DNA of 43,441 nt from Emiliania huxleyi CCMP1516 (lineage: Eukaryota > Haptophyta > Isochrysidales > Noelaerhabdaceae), in contig NW_005200701.1 in the NCBI RefSeq assembly GCF_000372725.1, positions 31,821-75,261 of the forward strand, in the 5' to 3' direction. This document shows, piece after piece, positions 28,357-37,022 of the stretch. Below the pieces are notes generated by a model that was given only the letters and a program-made list of their open reading frames with translations, had not been told where the DNA came from and searched no databases. Each line of letters starts with the position of its first letter. Positions within the stretch are counted from its first letter, which is position 1. The position numbers and the translations under genes were made by a program.

Positions 28357-28740
28357 AAGGTAAGGTAAATTTCTCCACACACACAAAGTGGTGGGGCAAG
28401 GGGGGGCGACCCTCGCATCTCCACGCCCGGACACGGGCAGGAGCCCCACGGCATTCAAAGTGCAAGCACTGGCCCGGTGCACGTGGGTGAGCAGCCTGCC
28501 CCTCCCTCCCGACAAACCAACTCCCGCACACACACAATCGCAGGGCCGTGCCGCGTTTGTGGTGTCTTCTCAAGCACTAGCATCTGGGCGCCGCACTCGA
28601 GTGGGCGGGTCACATCTATGTGGGCCCAGTGTGCGCACTCGGCGCATATGCTAGTGCTATCCTGCCCTATGGGAGGCAGAGGGATGGGGGGAGGGGGGGG
28701 GGGGCAGAGGTAAGGTGGGGTGAGACTGGGGAGGACCTCA
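28357..28740 (+). repeat. Dispersed repeat R1, copy 4 (right arm of inverted pair)
   Basis: Inverted relative to 26565-27019, near-identical over about 380 bp, starting with (GGTAA)n and ending near GACTGGGGAGG. Confidence 0.92.
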
Positions 28741-29149
28741 GAGAGAGTCGGCCGCGTTTTCTCTTGCGATCAATTTCAATATCAATATATATTGCAACAG
28801 TTAGAGGAGAGGCTGGGCCTGGGCTGGTCAGGACCGTCAGGTTGGACTCAACATATTGATGAAAGTCTGTGGCTCTAAATCCGTTTTCAAAACGGCGTAC
28901 GGGTCCACATCGCTTAAATCGCGCATTATAAAATCGCTTTGAACGCTCGCAATTTTTCGACTTCACGTTCAGCCCACATCTAGGCGATGTTTGGGACAAA
29001 TGTCGACATTTGGTGCTCATGGAGGTTAAAATCAGCGATCAATATGTCAATATATTGTCAATAGTTAGAGGGGATGCTGTCAATAATCAATATCAATAGT
29101 TACAGGGTGGGAATCAATATTTCCTTAGCCGCCCTTACAGAAATTTCTA
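28741..29149. other. AT-richer stretch with CAATAGTTAGAGG-type repeats
   Basis: CAATATC and ATAGTTASAGGG units recur near 28765-28805 and 29040-29107. No gene is supported; a minus-strand ORF of 117 codons (28667-29020) has an odd composition and overlaps R1. Confidence 0.5.
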
Positions 29150-30163
29150 TCACACTTCGAGCGTCCAGCGAGCCAGTGTCGTACCTTTCTGCTGCTGCTT
29201 CTCGTCCTGGCGCATGAGTTCCTCCCGCGCAGCGACGAGTAGTCGCTCTTTCGACCCGTTGGACCTCTTGAGGAGGCTCTCCGAATGACGACACATTGCT
29301 TGCACCGGGCGCATTTGCTCGAAGTCTCCCAACCACCCCGCGCGTGCTGCACGACGGCACGGCTCCGCGAAGCCCGCCTCGTATGTCTGCCGAACACTAC
29401 ACGGGCGCCTCGCAAAGGGCCAGACGCTTCGCAGCACATGGACGGAGTCGAGCGTGTCGAGGTGCAGCAGCTCGTAATCGCGCAAAACAGCATGTTGGTA
29501 TGCCAGGGAGCAGCCCCACGGCTTGCCCAAGCGCGAGCCGGCAGCCACGCGCGCGTCAAAGTGAGCGCTGAATCTGAGCTTAGGCGGGAACTTCACGTTG
29601 GCCTCGAGAACGATAACTCGAGGCTGCGTGCCCGCTGCAAGCGTTGCGGCAAGTAGGTCGCAGTCGAATGAGTCGATATCGATCTTGAGCACTGATAGCG
29701 GCACCCCGACGAGACCCGCGCGCTGCAACTGACTGCGGACGGACCCCGGCGTGGCGTACTCATTAAGCGCCACCACCTTGCTCGCCGGCAGTGCTCGCGC
29801 CGCCTTGTGCAGCCGGTTGGCATCAGGATCAACGAGCAGCGCGCGTGCATCGCCCGCGCCCAGCAGCAATTTGTTGACAGGGTCGAGGGTCGCAACATTC
29901 CGAGTTGAGGTCAGGTACTCGCCCGCTCCAAAGTTGGCGAGCCGGATGCCAGATCGGCAGCCTGCGTTTGCTTGGTTGCACACGTCTTTCACCAATCGTT
30001 CGATGGACAGGAGGTTTGTTGACTGCAAGAAGGTGTTGCGACGTGTGGGCTCCGGAGGTCGGACCCACAGCCCTGTGCTGTTGCAAGACGCTTGCAGCGC
30101 CTCACGTCGACTCATCTCGCCCACGCGTAGAAGTCGCCGAAGAAATGACGGAGCAAAAAACAA
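29150..30163 (-). CDS. FkbM-like methyltransferase-family protein
   Basis: Intronless, 337 residues from ATG 30163 (a second ATG lies at MSRRE near 30112). The N-terminus is basic and hydrophobic (MFFAPSFLRRLLRVGEM). A Rossmann-type methyltransferase pattern follows: GIRLANFGAGEYLTSTRN, DARALLVDPDANRLHKAAR, KVVALNEYATPG, VPLSVLKIDIDSFDCDLL and PRVIVLEANVKFPPKLRFS. The KIDIDSxDC ... VIVLExN motif is typical of FkbM-type proteins that methylate sugars or lipids; the substrate here is unknown. The C-terminus is a Lys/Gln-rich helix. Confidence 0.65.
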   Translation of the reverse strand: MFFAPSFLRRLLRVGEMSRREALQASCNSTGLWVRPPEPTRRNTFLQSTNLLSIERLVKDVCNQANAGCRSGIRLANFGAGEYLTSTRNVATLDPVNKLLLGAGDARALLVDPDANRLHKAARALPASKVVALNEYATPGSVRSQLQRAGLVGVPLSVLKIDIDSFDCDLLAATLAAGTQPRVIVLEANVKFPPKLRFSAHFDARVAAGSRLGKPWGCSLAYQHAVLRDYELLHLDTLDSVHVLRSVWPFARRPCSVRQTYEAGFAEPCRRAARAGWLGDFEQMRPVQAMCRHSESLLKRSNGSKERLLVAAREELMRQDEKQQQKGTTLARWTLEV

Positions 30164-30723
30164 GCGGCCAGATTTGGGGCGCTCGGCGCTCGACTTCTGA
30201 AGTTCGGTGTCGGGAAAACAAAAGCCTAGTTCAAGTGCCTAAACACCCCGCCGACTTCACGCTACGCCCATACCCCACTTCGACTTTCGCCCTCCGTGCC
30301 TCTGACGACGACCGACGCCTCTCTCTTGACTACATTGACGTACGTGCGCCTGATCAAGCGCTCCGTCCGTGCTGAGCCGTGAATCGAGCCAGAGAGGTTG
30401 AACTTGCGCTGATGTGCACCCCCAACAAAAAACTTGAAGCGCCCCCCGTATCCCATCGTATCCCCCATGGGACGTTGTAGTCCGTTGTACAACGTGTTGT
30501 ACTTGAGTACAGTACACAAGAGTTGAAGAAAACAACTAGCGCTAGCTGTAGTGAGCGTCGGGCTGGTGGTTCGACACCGAGTTGTGTATCGCGCGCCTTG
30601 CGGGGGGGGGGGGGGGGGGGCGCGGAAAAGGCAACCTCTTCGCGCCATCGCCATGGTGCTGCAAGCAGCGCCGGGCGACGACGACTTACCGCCTCCCGGT
30701 CCCCCTCGGCACACCTCCGCTGC
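30164..30723. other. Intergenic stretch with a 20-bp poly-G
   Basis: No gene supported. A run of about 20 G lies at 30601-30620. GTTGTAGTCCGTTGTACAAC and TGTACTTGAGTACAGTACA (30474-30515) are small palindromic clusters. Confidence 0.5.
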
Positions 30724-31044
30724 TTAATGTTTGACGACTCGAACCCATCGGAGGGTGACTAGCCACGCCTCTGGCAGGCTTTCAATTAGTCGGCTGTATT
30801 CGCCTTGGTCGCAGGGCGGGGTTGGGTGGCAGCTTCTCCTAAACTCGCGCCAGGCCATTGGCAGGCCGTCCCCGCCGAGGAGGTGTACTACGTGAGTTAC
30901 CCCGACCTCTGCGAATCGCACCGATCGCTCGTAGACCTCCCGCGCGTTCTTCGCAGCAAAACCGCCCCCAGGATTTTGGTCTTCGGTTTCGTCGCCAAGC
31001 ATAGGTTTCATTTTCATAGTCGGCCGTCCTAGGACGTACGCCAT
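30724..31044 (-). CDS. Hypothetical protein, 106 aa
   Basis: From ATG 31044: MAYVLGRPTMKMKPMLGDET, EDQNPGGGFAAKNAREVYER, SVRFAEVGVTHVVHLLGGDG, LPMAWREFRRSC, ending LRWVRVVKH. The frame is open upstream but Arg/Ser-rich there, so 31044 is preferred. Two GTGTATCTCCGCGC units lie 10-40 bp upstream. The segment GACCAAAAYCCTGGGG recurs inverted at about 31660. No family recognised. Confidence 0.4.
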   Translation of the reverse strand: MAYVLGRPTMKMKPMLGDETEDQNPGGGFAAKNAREVYERSVRFAEVGVTHVVHLLGGDGLPMAWREFRRSCHPTPPCDQGEYSRLIESLPEAWLVTLRWVRVVKH

Positions 31045-31635
31045 TTCGGTGTATCTCCGCGCCCGAGACAAGTGTATCTCCGCGCAATGGGTAGCGCGCT
31101 CGCTCGCAGAGCGGCGCCTGCTAGCCGAGCGCGAATGCCTGGGTCGCTGAGCTCGCGCCGGTGGCCAACTGCGCCTCCGTGGCGACGCGCTCCGGCCACG
31201 AGCGACGTGCCAATCTTCACTTTGAGCTCGCTTGGCAGCCGCCGAGTGCGAGAGGAATTTAAACGGCCGAGCTGACCAGGCAGCCAGCCGACTTCCCGTA
31301 CCGGCCGCACATGCTCCGCCTCGACGGCCGCCTCGCGCTCGCTCGAGGTCTGCTCCGCCCGAGCAGCGAGCTCTCAGGTGCGGGCTCTCGGGGCGCCGAC
31401 CACTGGTAGGGAGGAAGGTCGAGCGCGACGCCGCGGAGCCAGGGCCGGGGCTGGGACCGTGAGCGGCGATCGCGCTCCGAGTCGCCCAGCGACGGCAAGG
31501 CAGGACGACGAGGCGCGACGGCCGTTGAGCGGAGGGCTGGCGAGCAAAAAGAGGCGCCTCCGTGCGCAAACTTCAGAGGGGCTCTTATGAGTTATGCTCT
31601 GCAACGAAACCAATTCGTATCGAGAGTTTTCACGA

Positions 31636-32145
31636 TCAGTTCCGGTATACCCCCGAGACCAAAAACCTGGGGCCAGTTTTGCTGCGCCTCTCTTTCATTG
31701 GTCCACCGGCAGAGTTTGGGTTTCGGTTTCTTGTCTCTAGCCAGTCGCTCCCAGTCTGGGCTGTCGAGTACTGCTGCGCCCCACCAGCCCGACAGGTGTG
31801 GGTTGTAGATATAGCGGCTCCATTAACACGCCCGAGCGACCAAAGCCCCCCCACTCGCACTGTCCTTGGTACGCCCGCCCTCGCCTGTCGGTACGTGACT
31901 TCAGGCGTGTGGTCTTTCTGTGCGGCGTCCTCACCATCGTACGGTACCAGCCCTCTCAGAGTGCCATGCGCCTTGAGTGCGATGCGCCAGAGGAGGCGGG
32001 CATCGTCTCGGGGAGATTGAGAAAATCGCATGAGGAGTGGAAGAGCCGTCGCCCCATGCGGAGGTGCCCGTATGCTCGATTGACGTAGGACGCCACTATA
32101 TTCACGCCTTTGTGTGACGATGGCGTGACCAGGCGGCCTGTTCAC
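31636..32145 (-). CDS. Hypothetical protein
   Basis: A 169-codon frame: MNRPPGHAIVTQRREYSGVL, LPLLMRFSQSPRDDARLLWR, IALKAHGTLRGLVPYDGEDA, TYRQARAGVPRTVRVGGLWS, ending PRFLVSGVYRN. The composition is balanced and includes AT-ending codons, but plus-strand frames here are also open, so this is tentative. No domain recognised. Confidence 0.3.
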   Translation of the reverse strand: MNRPPGHAIVTQRREYSGVLRQSSIRAPPHGATALPLLMRFSQSPRDDARLLWRIALKAHGTLRGLVPYDGEDAAQKDHTPEVTYRQARAGVPRTVRVGGLWSLGRVNGAAISTTHTCRAGGAQQYSTAQTGSDWLETRNRNPNSAGGPMKERRSKTGPRFLVSGVYRN

Positions 32146-32257
32146 AGCTAGAGGTGTGAAGAGACGCTGTTCACAGCCGCTCCTCTTGATGGTGACGGTG
32201 TCTCGGTGTGGCCGTCGAGGTGCGTGAAGGAGGTCTCAAACCCGAGCAGCGCCTACT

Positions 32258-32315
32258 CTCGGGCACTCTCGGGTCCTCTCGGGCCCTCTCGGGTCCTCTC
32301 GAGGTCTCGCGCACA
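32258..32315. repeat. 10-bp tandem repeat (CTCTCGGGTC)n
   Basis: Five to six units of CTCTCGGGYC lie directly downstream of the stop of the next minus-strand ORF. Confidence 0.9.
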
Positions 32316-32371
32316 CATGCTACTGTAGGATGCGGTCGTCGACTCCACTCGCCGCCTGGCTCGCGCCTCTA

Positions 32372-32947
32372 TCAAAGCGAGTACTTCGGGAGCACCACAA
32401 CGCGGCGCTGTGCCACGGCAGGAGAGGCTGCAACCGCCGGCCCCGCAACCGCCGCGGATGCGTCGCTGTGGGCCCGGGCCCACTCTCCGGCCCACGCCGT
32501 GTAACCGGCACCGGCGTCCGCATTGGCACCGGCGCTGGCGCCGCCGGCACTGGCGCCACCTGCGCTGGTCCCGGTTGGCACCACCACACCGACCAAAGCT
32601 GCACCGGGGGCAGCGAGGGCCGCGGCGGCGACGGCGGACTCGGGCGGCTCGGGCGGCTCGGCGGAAGGGAGGCCGACGGCGGGGGGCGTGCGGAGGCGCG
32701 CGATCCACCGCCCCGCCGCGAGTGCGGTCCGCAGCCGCAGCAGCGCCGCACGGTAGCGCAGGCGGCCGAGCGCCTTCTTTGCGCTCTCGCGCGCCCACCA
32801 CACCGCCCAGCCGGCATCCTCGCAGGCCGCGCGGGCGGCGGTGCGGCCGTGGGCGAGGCAGAGGCGGAGGCTGTGGAGGAAGGGGAGGCCGCGGTAGGAA
32901 GACGAGCCGTGCCGAAGCGCAGTCTCAAGGGCGTCCCTCTCGGCCAC
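32372..32947 (-). CDS. Hypothetical Ala-rich protein
   Basis: The frame reads VAERDALETALRHGSSSYRG, LPFLHSLRLCLAHGRTAARA, CEDAGWAVWWARESAKKALG, RLRYRAALLRLRTALAAGRW and then low-complexity Ala/Gly/Pro sequence to LPKYSL. The first 80 residues look like packed amphipathic helices. The start codon at 32947 is GTG; upstream, other frames carry MAERLAVALRARAS (33055) and MRALESAAARLASSR (32997), which look like parts of the same coiled coil, so indels or short introns lie at 32950-33060. No family recognised. Confidence 0.4.
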   Translation of the reverse strand: MAERDALETALRHGSSSYRGLPFLHSLRLCLAHGRTAARAACEDAGWAVWWARESAKKALGRLRYRAALLRLRTALAAGRWIARLRTPPAVGLPSAEPPEPPESAVAAAALAAPGAALVGVVVPTGTSAGGASAGGASAGANADAGAGYTAWAGEWARAHSDASAAVAGPAVAASPAVAQRRVVVLPKYSL

Positions 32948-33334
32948 GCCACCCGGGAGCTCGCGAGCCTCGCCGCCGCCGACTCCAAGGCGCGCATACG
33001 CTCGCTCTCGCGCGCAGTGCCACGGCGAGCCGCTCGGCCATCGGCGGACGCGCAGAGGAGTGGTGACCGACGGTCTCCACCGCGAGAGCTGTCGTGTCAG
33101 CCAATGAGACTGGCATCGAAATGCCTCGCGGCCTTTTTGGAGCAGCTCGATCCACGAGGTGGTCTCCTCGGCAATATAGAGGGAGACGCGAGTCCAAAAA
33201 TGGCACCACTCAGCCCAACTCGCTCACATGCTCACCGCACCGCCCCCGCGCGGGCTGGCGTCAACAAGCTCCTGTGGTGCATCTACGCCGCTAAACGCCC
33301 GGCCGGCCGTACAGAGTGACTCCCCGATACCTCA

Positions 33335-34747
33335 CTACCCCAGCGCCCACGCCTCGATCTTCTTGGGCAGCAGCTTGTTCGACAAGTCCTCTCCGTGGCC
33401 TAGGCACTGGCCCCACGCGAAGAGGGCTCCGTCGGCGGTGCGGGCCAGGCTGTGGTAGACTGCAGCCGACACAACGACGACGCGCTGCCCCGTGAAGGCC
33501 TCGACCTTCTTGGGCAGCAGCTGGCCCTGCCAGCCGCCGTGGCCCAGCTGGCCAAAACCTCCATAGCCCCAGCTCCAGACGGCGCCGTCGGCGGTGAGGG
33601 CGAAGCTGTGACTGCCTCCAGCCGACACAGCAACGACGCGGTGCCCCCCCAACGCCTCGACCTTCTTCGGCAGCAGCTTGTTTTGCGTGTCGCTGTGGCC
33701 CAACCGGCCTGCCCCTCCATAGCCCCAGCTCCAGACGCTGCCGTCGGCGGTGAGGGCGATGCTGTGGAATACTCCAGCCGACACAGCGACGACGCGCTGG
33801 TTAGCCAAGGCCTCAATCTTCTTGGGCAGCAGCTGGCGCTGCTGGTCGGCGTGGCCCAGGCGGCCTTGCCCTCCACTGCCCCAGCTCCAGATGCTGCCGT
33901 CGGCGGTGATGGCGAGGCTGTGACCATCTCCAGCCGAGACAGCGACGACGCGCTGGCCAGCAAAGGTCTCGAGCTTCTTGGGCAGCAGCTGGTCCTGCTT
34001 GTCGCCGTGGCCCAGCTGGCCAAAGCCTCCACCGCCCCAGCTCCACACGGCGCCGTCGGCGGTGGTGGCGAGGCTGTGGCTGCCTCCAACCGACGCGGCG
34101 ACGACGCGCTGCCCAGCAAAAGCCTCGAGCTTCTTTGGCTGCCACTGGTCCTGCTGGTCGCCGTGGCCCAACCGGCCAGAGACTCCCCAGCCCCAGCTCC
34201 AGACGGAGCCGTCGGCGGTCAAGGCAAGGCTATGGTAGTGTCCAGCCGACACGCTCACGGCGCGCTCGCCGCCCAGCGGAGAAGGGAGGCGTGTCGGCTT
34301 GTTGAGCCGCGTCACGCCCTCGCCGTGGCCAAGGAGGCATGGGATGTGATCCGGCGCAGAGCCGCACGACGAGAGCCGCCCCTCGCCATCAATGAAGAGG
34401 CTGTGGTAGTAGCCTGCCGCAGCCCTCGCCGGCGGGTTGGACTCGTGCAGCAGCGCCGAATAGCACAGCCACCGCACGGCGCAGCTCTCGCCCTCTGGCT
34501 TCGCCGGCAGCTCGAAGCCGCGCTCTTGCGCCCACAAGCGGATGCCCTGCTCCGCAAGCGAGTGGAAGAGGAGCGAGACGGCCGCGGCGCGAGCGATGTC
34601 GAGGGGGCTGTCGCAGCGAGAGAGGGCGCGCTCGAGGAGCTCCCTGGGGAGGTCGAGGAGCCGGGCGGGCGGCGGCGCGTCTGGCGAGGGCGCGGCGGTG
34701 GCGGAGGCGGCGAGGCGGCGCGAGCGGCGGCGCGGCGGGGTGGACAT
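33335..34747 (-). CDS. F-box-like / RCC1-repeat propeller protein, paralogue 2
   Basis: 470 residues from ATG 34747, intronless: MSTPPRRRSRRLAASATAAP, an F-box-like segment (LLDLPRELLERALSRC ... VSLLFH), a divergent first blade (YYHSLFIDGEGRLSSCG ... LLGHGEGVTRLNKP) and six more blades with VSAGxxHSLALTADGSVWSWG and LGHGD...LLPKKxEAL. It is closely similar to 13087-14547 but lacks most of the acidic insertion in blade 1. A substrate-receptor role in an SCF ligase is inferred from the domain pairing. Its upstream region carries a repeated GAGAAAAGAATTT motif. Confidence 0.85.
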   Translation of the reverse strand: MSTPPRRRSRRLAASATAAPSPDAPPPARLLDLPRELLERALSRCDSPLDIARAAAVSLLFHSLAEQGIRLWAQERGFELPAKPEGESCAVRWLCYSALLHESNPPARAAAGYYHSLFIDGEGRLSSCGSAPDHIPCLLGHGEGVTRLNKPTRLPSPLGGERAVSVSAGHYHSLALTADGSVWSWGWGVSGRLGHGDQQDQWQPKKLEAFAGQRVVAASVGGSHSLATTADGAVWSWGGGGFGQLGHGDKQDQLLPKKLETFAGQRVVAVSAGDGHSLAITADGSIWSWGSGGQGRLGHADQQRQLLPKKIEALANQRVVAVSAGVFHSIALTADGSVWSWGYGGAGRLGHSDTQNKLLPKKVEALGGHRVVAVSAGGSHSFALTADGAVWSWGYGGFGQLGHGGWQGQLLPKKVEAFTGQRVVVVSAAVYHSLARTADGALFAWGQCLGHGEDLSNKLLPKKIEAWALG

Positions 34748-35092
34748 CGCGAGAAAAGAATTTATAACGGAGGCGGTCGCACGACACGATTCACGCGACA
34801 GGCGAGGCGCGGGCGACGCCTTCCTCAGAAGCCGTCGCCCGCACCACAGGAGCAGTCACACCACTCCCACTCCGGCGCCCACCCACGAATCGCGAGAAAA
34901 GAATTTCACAACAAAGAGAATTTAAACAAAACAACTCTCTCTCACAGCGAGAAAAGTATTTTAACCTGCCTCTGTCACAGCAGACAGGCTCGACACAGGT
35001 GCGAACTGGTGCGTGCTAGTACTATCGCGAGAAAAGAAATTTAAAGCGCGTTCTCGCAGAGAAAAGAATTTCACAAGAGAAAAGAATTTCAG
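34748..35092 (-). promoter_or_regulatory. Cluster of GCGAGAAAAGAATTT motifs upstream of RCC1 paralogue 2
   Basis: The motif (CG)CGAGAAAAGAATTT occurs at 34748-34763, 34891-34906, 34947-34961 (variant), 35026-35042, 35058-35070 and 35076-35089. On the gene's strand it reads AAATTCTTTTCTCGCG, and the most proximal copy abuts the ATG. Also here is GGTGCGAACTGGTGCGTG (34999-35016), shared with 10109-10126. Confidence 0.65.
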
Positions 35093-36879
35093 CTGAAACC
35101 CTGTTTACTTTAAGGCCCTTTCCCTGCGAACGCGCACCCCCCGGGGCTACAGGTCCCGGCTTTGGTTTCACAACACGTTTGGTCCTCGCTATGGTACGGC
35201 TCACCAGATGCGACAGGAGGGCTAAAATCCGGAATATAGACTGCCAAGAGGGTGCTCTAGGCCGCGAAGACACCACACACGGTCTCCCTACTCATGCGCG
35301 GCTAGCAGGAGGGTGCCAAAAATGAGTCGCGTTGTGAAACCGCAGCTGGCCCCGCCGACGGGTAGCACAGGTCATGAGTGAGGCCACGCCAGCTGCCTCG
35401 GGTGCTCCGTGTGGTCGGCCTGGACCTTGCCGCAAGCCTCGAGCAGCGGAGAAGCACTGTCCTTGAAGTCCAGACATGCTTCGCCGCCGTGGCGCAGCGC
35501 CGCAGTGCGAGCGAGCACTGCAGTGCAGTGATCGCTTGGACTGCGGCACCCATCGACTCCCTGCGCTCCGGGCACACATTGGCAAATGTGCCGGCGGCCT
35601 TGTGGACGGCTCGGGCACGATCTGCACGACGGCGCGGCGTCGCGAGGCGGCCGTGTTGTGAAAACGAAGCTGTTGCGAAACCGAAGCCAGGACCTGTAGG
35701 GCGCTCTCTTGCCCGCAACCCGATCCCGATCATCCGGCCCGCTGGGTGCGCTTCCTCTGGGGGGAGGCGGGGGCCCTGGAGGGTATCCATGCGGGGGGGA
35801 GATGGGGTCCCATGGCCCGCCGCAGGCGCCGATTTTTTCGGGACTTTTTTTCTTTTTTGCGCGATTTTTACTTGTTTCATGGGAATTCGCTGTACTTGCG
35901 GCCATGCTATCACGCCTTGCGACAGCCTGTCGGCGCTGCTGACCGTGCCATGCTGCACAATTGACCACCTGCATAGCTCGCGGCCTTAGTATCAAGCATT
36001 CAGTGACGACCTGATCGTACGGTCAGTAGGAAGGTGTCCTTCTATCGTGTGCACGCTTCTGACGCAATGCGCGTCACAAACTGCCTCGGCGACTGGCTGC
36101 TGGCACTCTCGAGGCTATGCCTACACAGCCTCGCGCGCATGGGCAGTCAAGAGGGACCATGCACTTTCTCAGGACAGCGCCAGTGCCTCTCTCTTGGACC
36201 GGCAAACGTGGTGGTCTCGTGTCACCAATGTGGGACCAGTGCGGCATCGCGCCATCGACAGCTCTGAACTGCGCCTCACCACTGACCGGGAAGGCCGCCA
36301 AGTGGGCCAGCACCGGTCACACATTGTGGCAGCAGTCAGCAGTTGTCTGATAGCTAGAGCAGCAGCGTCAGGGTCGCAGGGTCGGATCGTGTCAAGCCTC
36401 TCGCCCGGCCGGCCACGTGCAGACGTCGGCCTGTCTGCTGTCTGGAGTGATCTGTCGGCGGTCAGTACGACCGATCAGGTCGGAGTTTTCTGATGGTTGG
36501 AGGGTCTATCTGTATGTACTCCTCGAGATCTCTCCAAATCTGCCCTCTGATTAACCTAGCTTAATCGGGAAGTCGGTGCTAGTAGAGACTAGTAGAGCCG
36601 GGGCCCCGTTTCCGCACTGCGGCGCGGCGCGGGGGGCCCCGCCTCCCCCCAGAGTGCGCTTCTTAGCTCCCCGGCCTTGGATGTGAGGCTAATGACCGCA
36701 GTCAAAGTGCTCCAAGTGCTCCAAGAAAGTCGCGAATCAGACGCACTTACCTTCGGGGGCAATCCCCCTAGTGGGCTTGGAAATAAAAGAAACACGCAGA
36801 ATTTCGGCGTATGGTTTGTGGCACCAAGTGAATCAGCCCTCGGCACACGATGTCGAAATCAGCTGACGCGCACGCCACC
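35093..36879. other. No supported gene; inverted CTACAGGTCC...TTTGGTTTC repeats
   Basis: Segments at 35147-35175 and 35671-35699 are inverted, imperfect copies (CTACAGGTCC, GGCTTYGGTTTC); a shorter relative is at 35324-35345. Several 100-200-codon frames are open on both strands without convincing composition; the best is on the minus strand at 35372-35560 (AALRHGGEACLDFKD, EACGKVQADHTEH), possibly an exon of an unrecognised Cys-containing protein. 36000-36870 shows nothing I can identify. Confidence 0.4.
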
Positions 36880-36995
36880 GGCGTACATACATTTCGCGAA
36901 CTGGGGCACGGCGGGCGCGGGAGGTCTACGTGCGCGCGTGCGTGCCTGAGCCCCTGTGCGCTGTGGCCGCGGTGCGCGGATCTCGCGATTGTGGA
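36880..36995 (+). repeat. Partial copy of the block A left end
   Basis: ACATACATTTCGCGAACT, GGGCGCGGGAGGTC, GTGCGCGCGTGCGTGCCTGA and GCGATTGTGGAT match 17405-17522 and, inverted, 39903-40010. It lies just beyond the 3' end of the GT47 gene. Confidence 0.85.
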
Positions 36996-37022
36996 TGTGT
37001 TTCGTGCAAAACCCACCCTTCG

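Noticed and set aside
36740..36830. ACTTACCTTCGGGGG resembling the 5' end of U1 snRNA
   Set aside because: The fourth-stem and Sm-site arrangement of U1 is not seen; the match is limited to the first bases.
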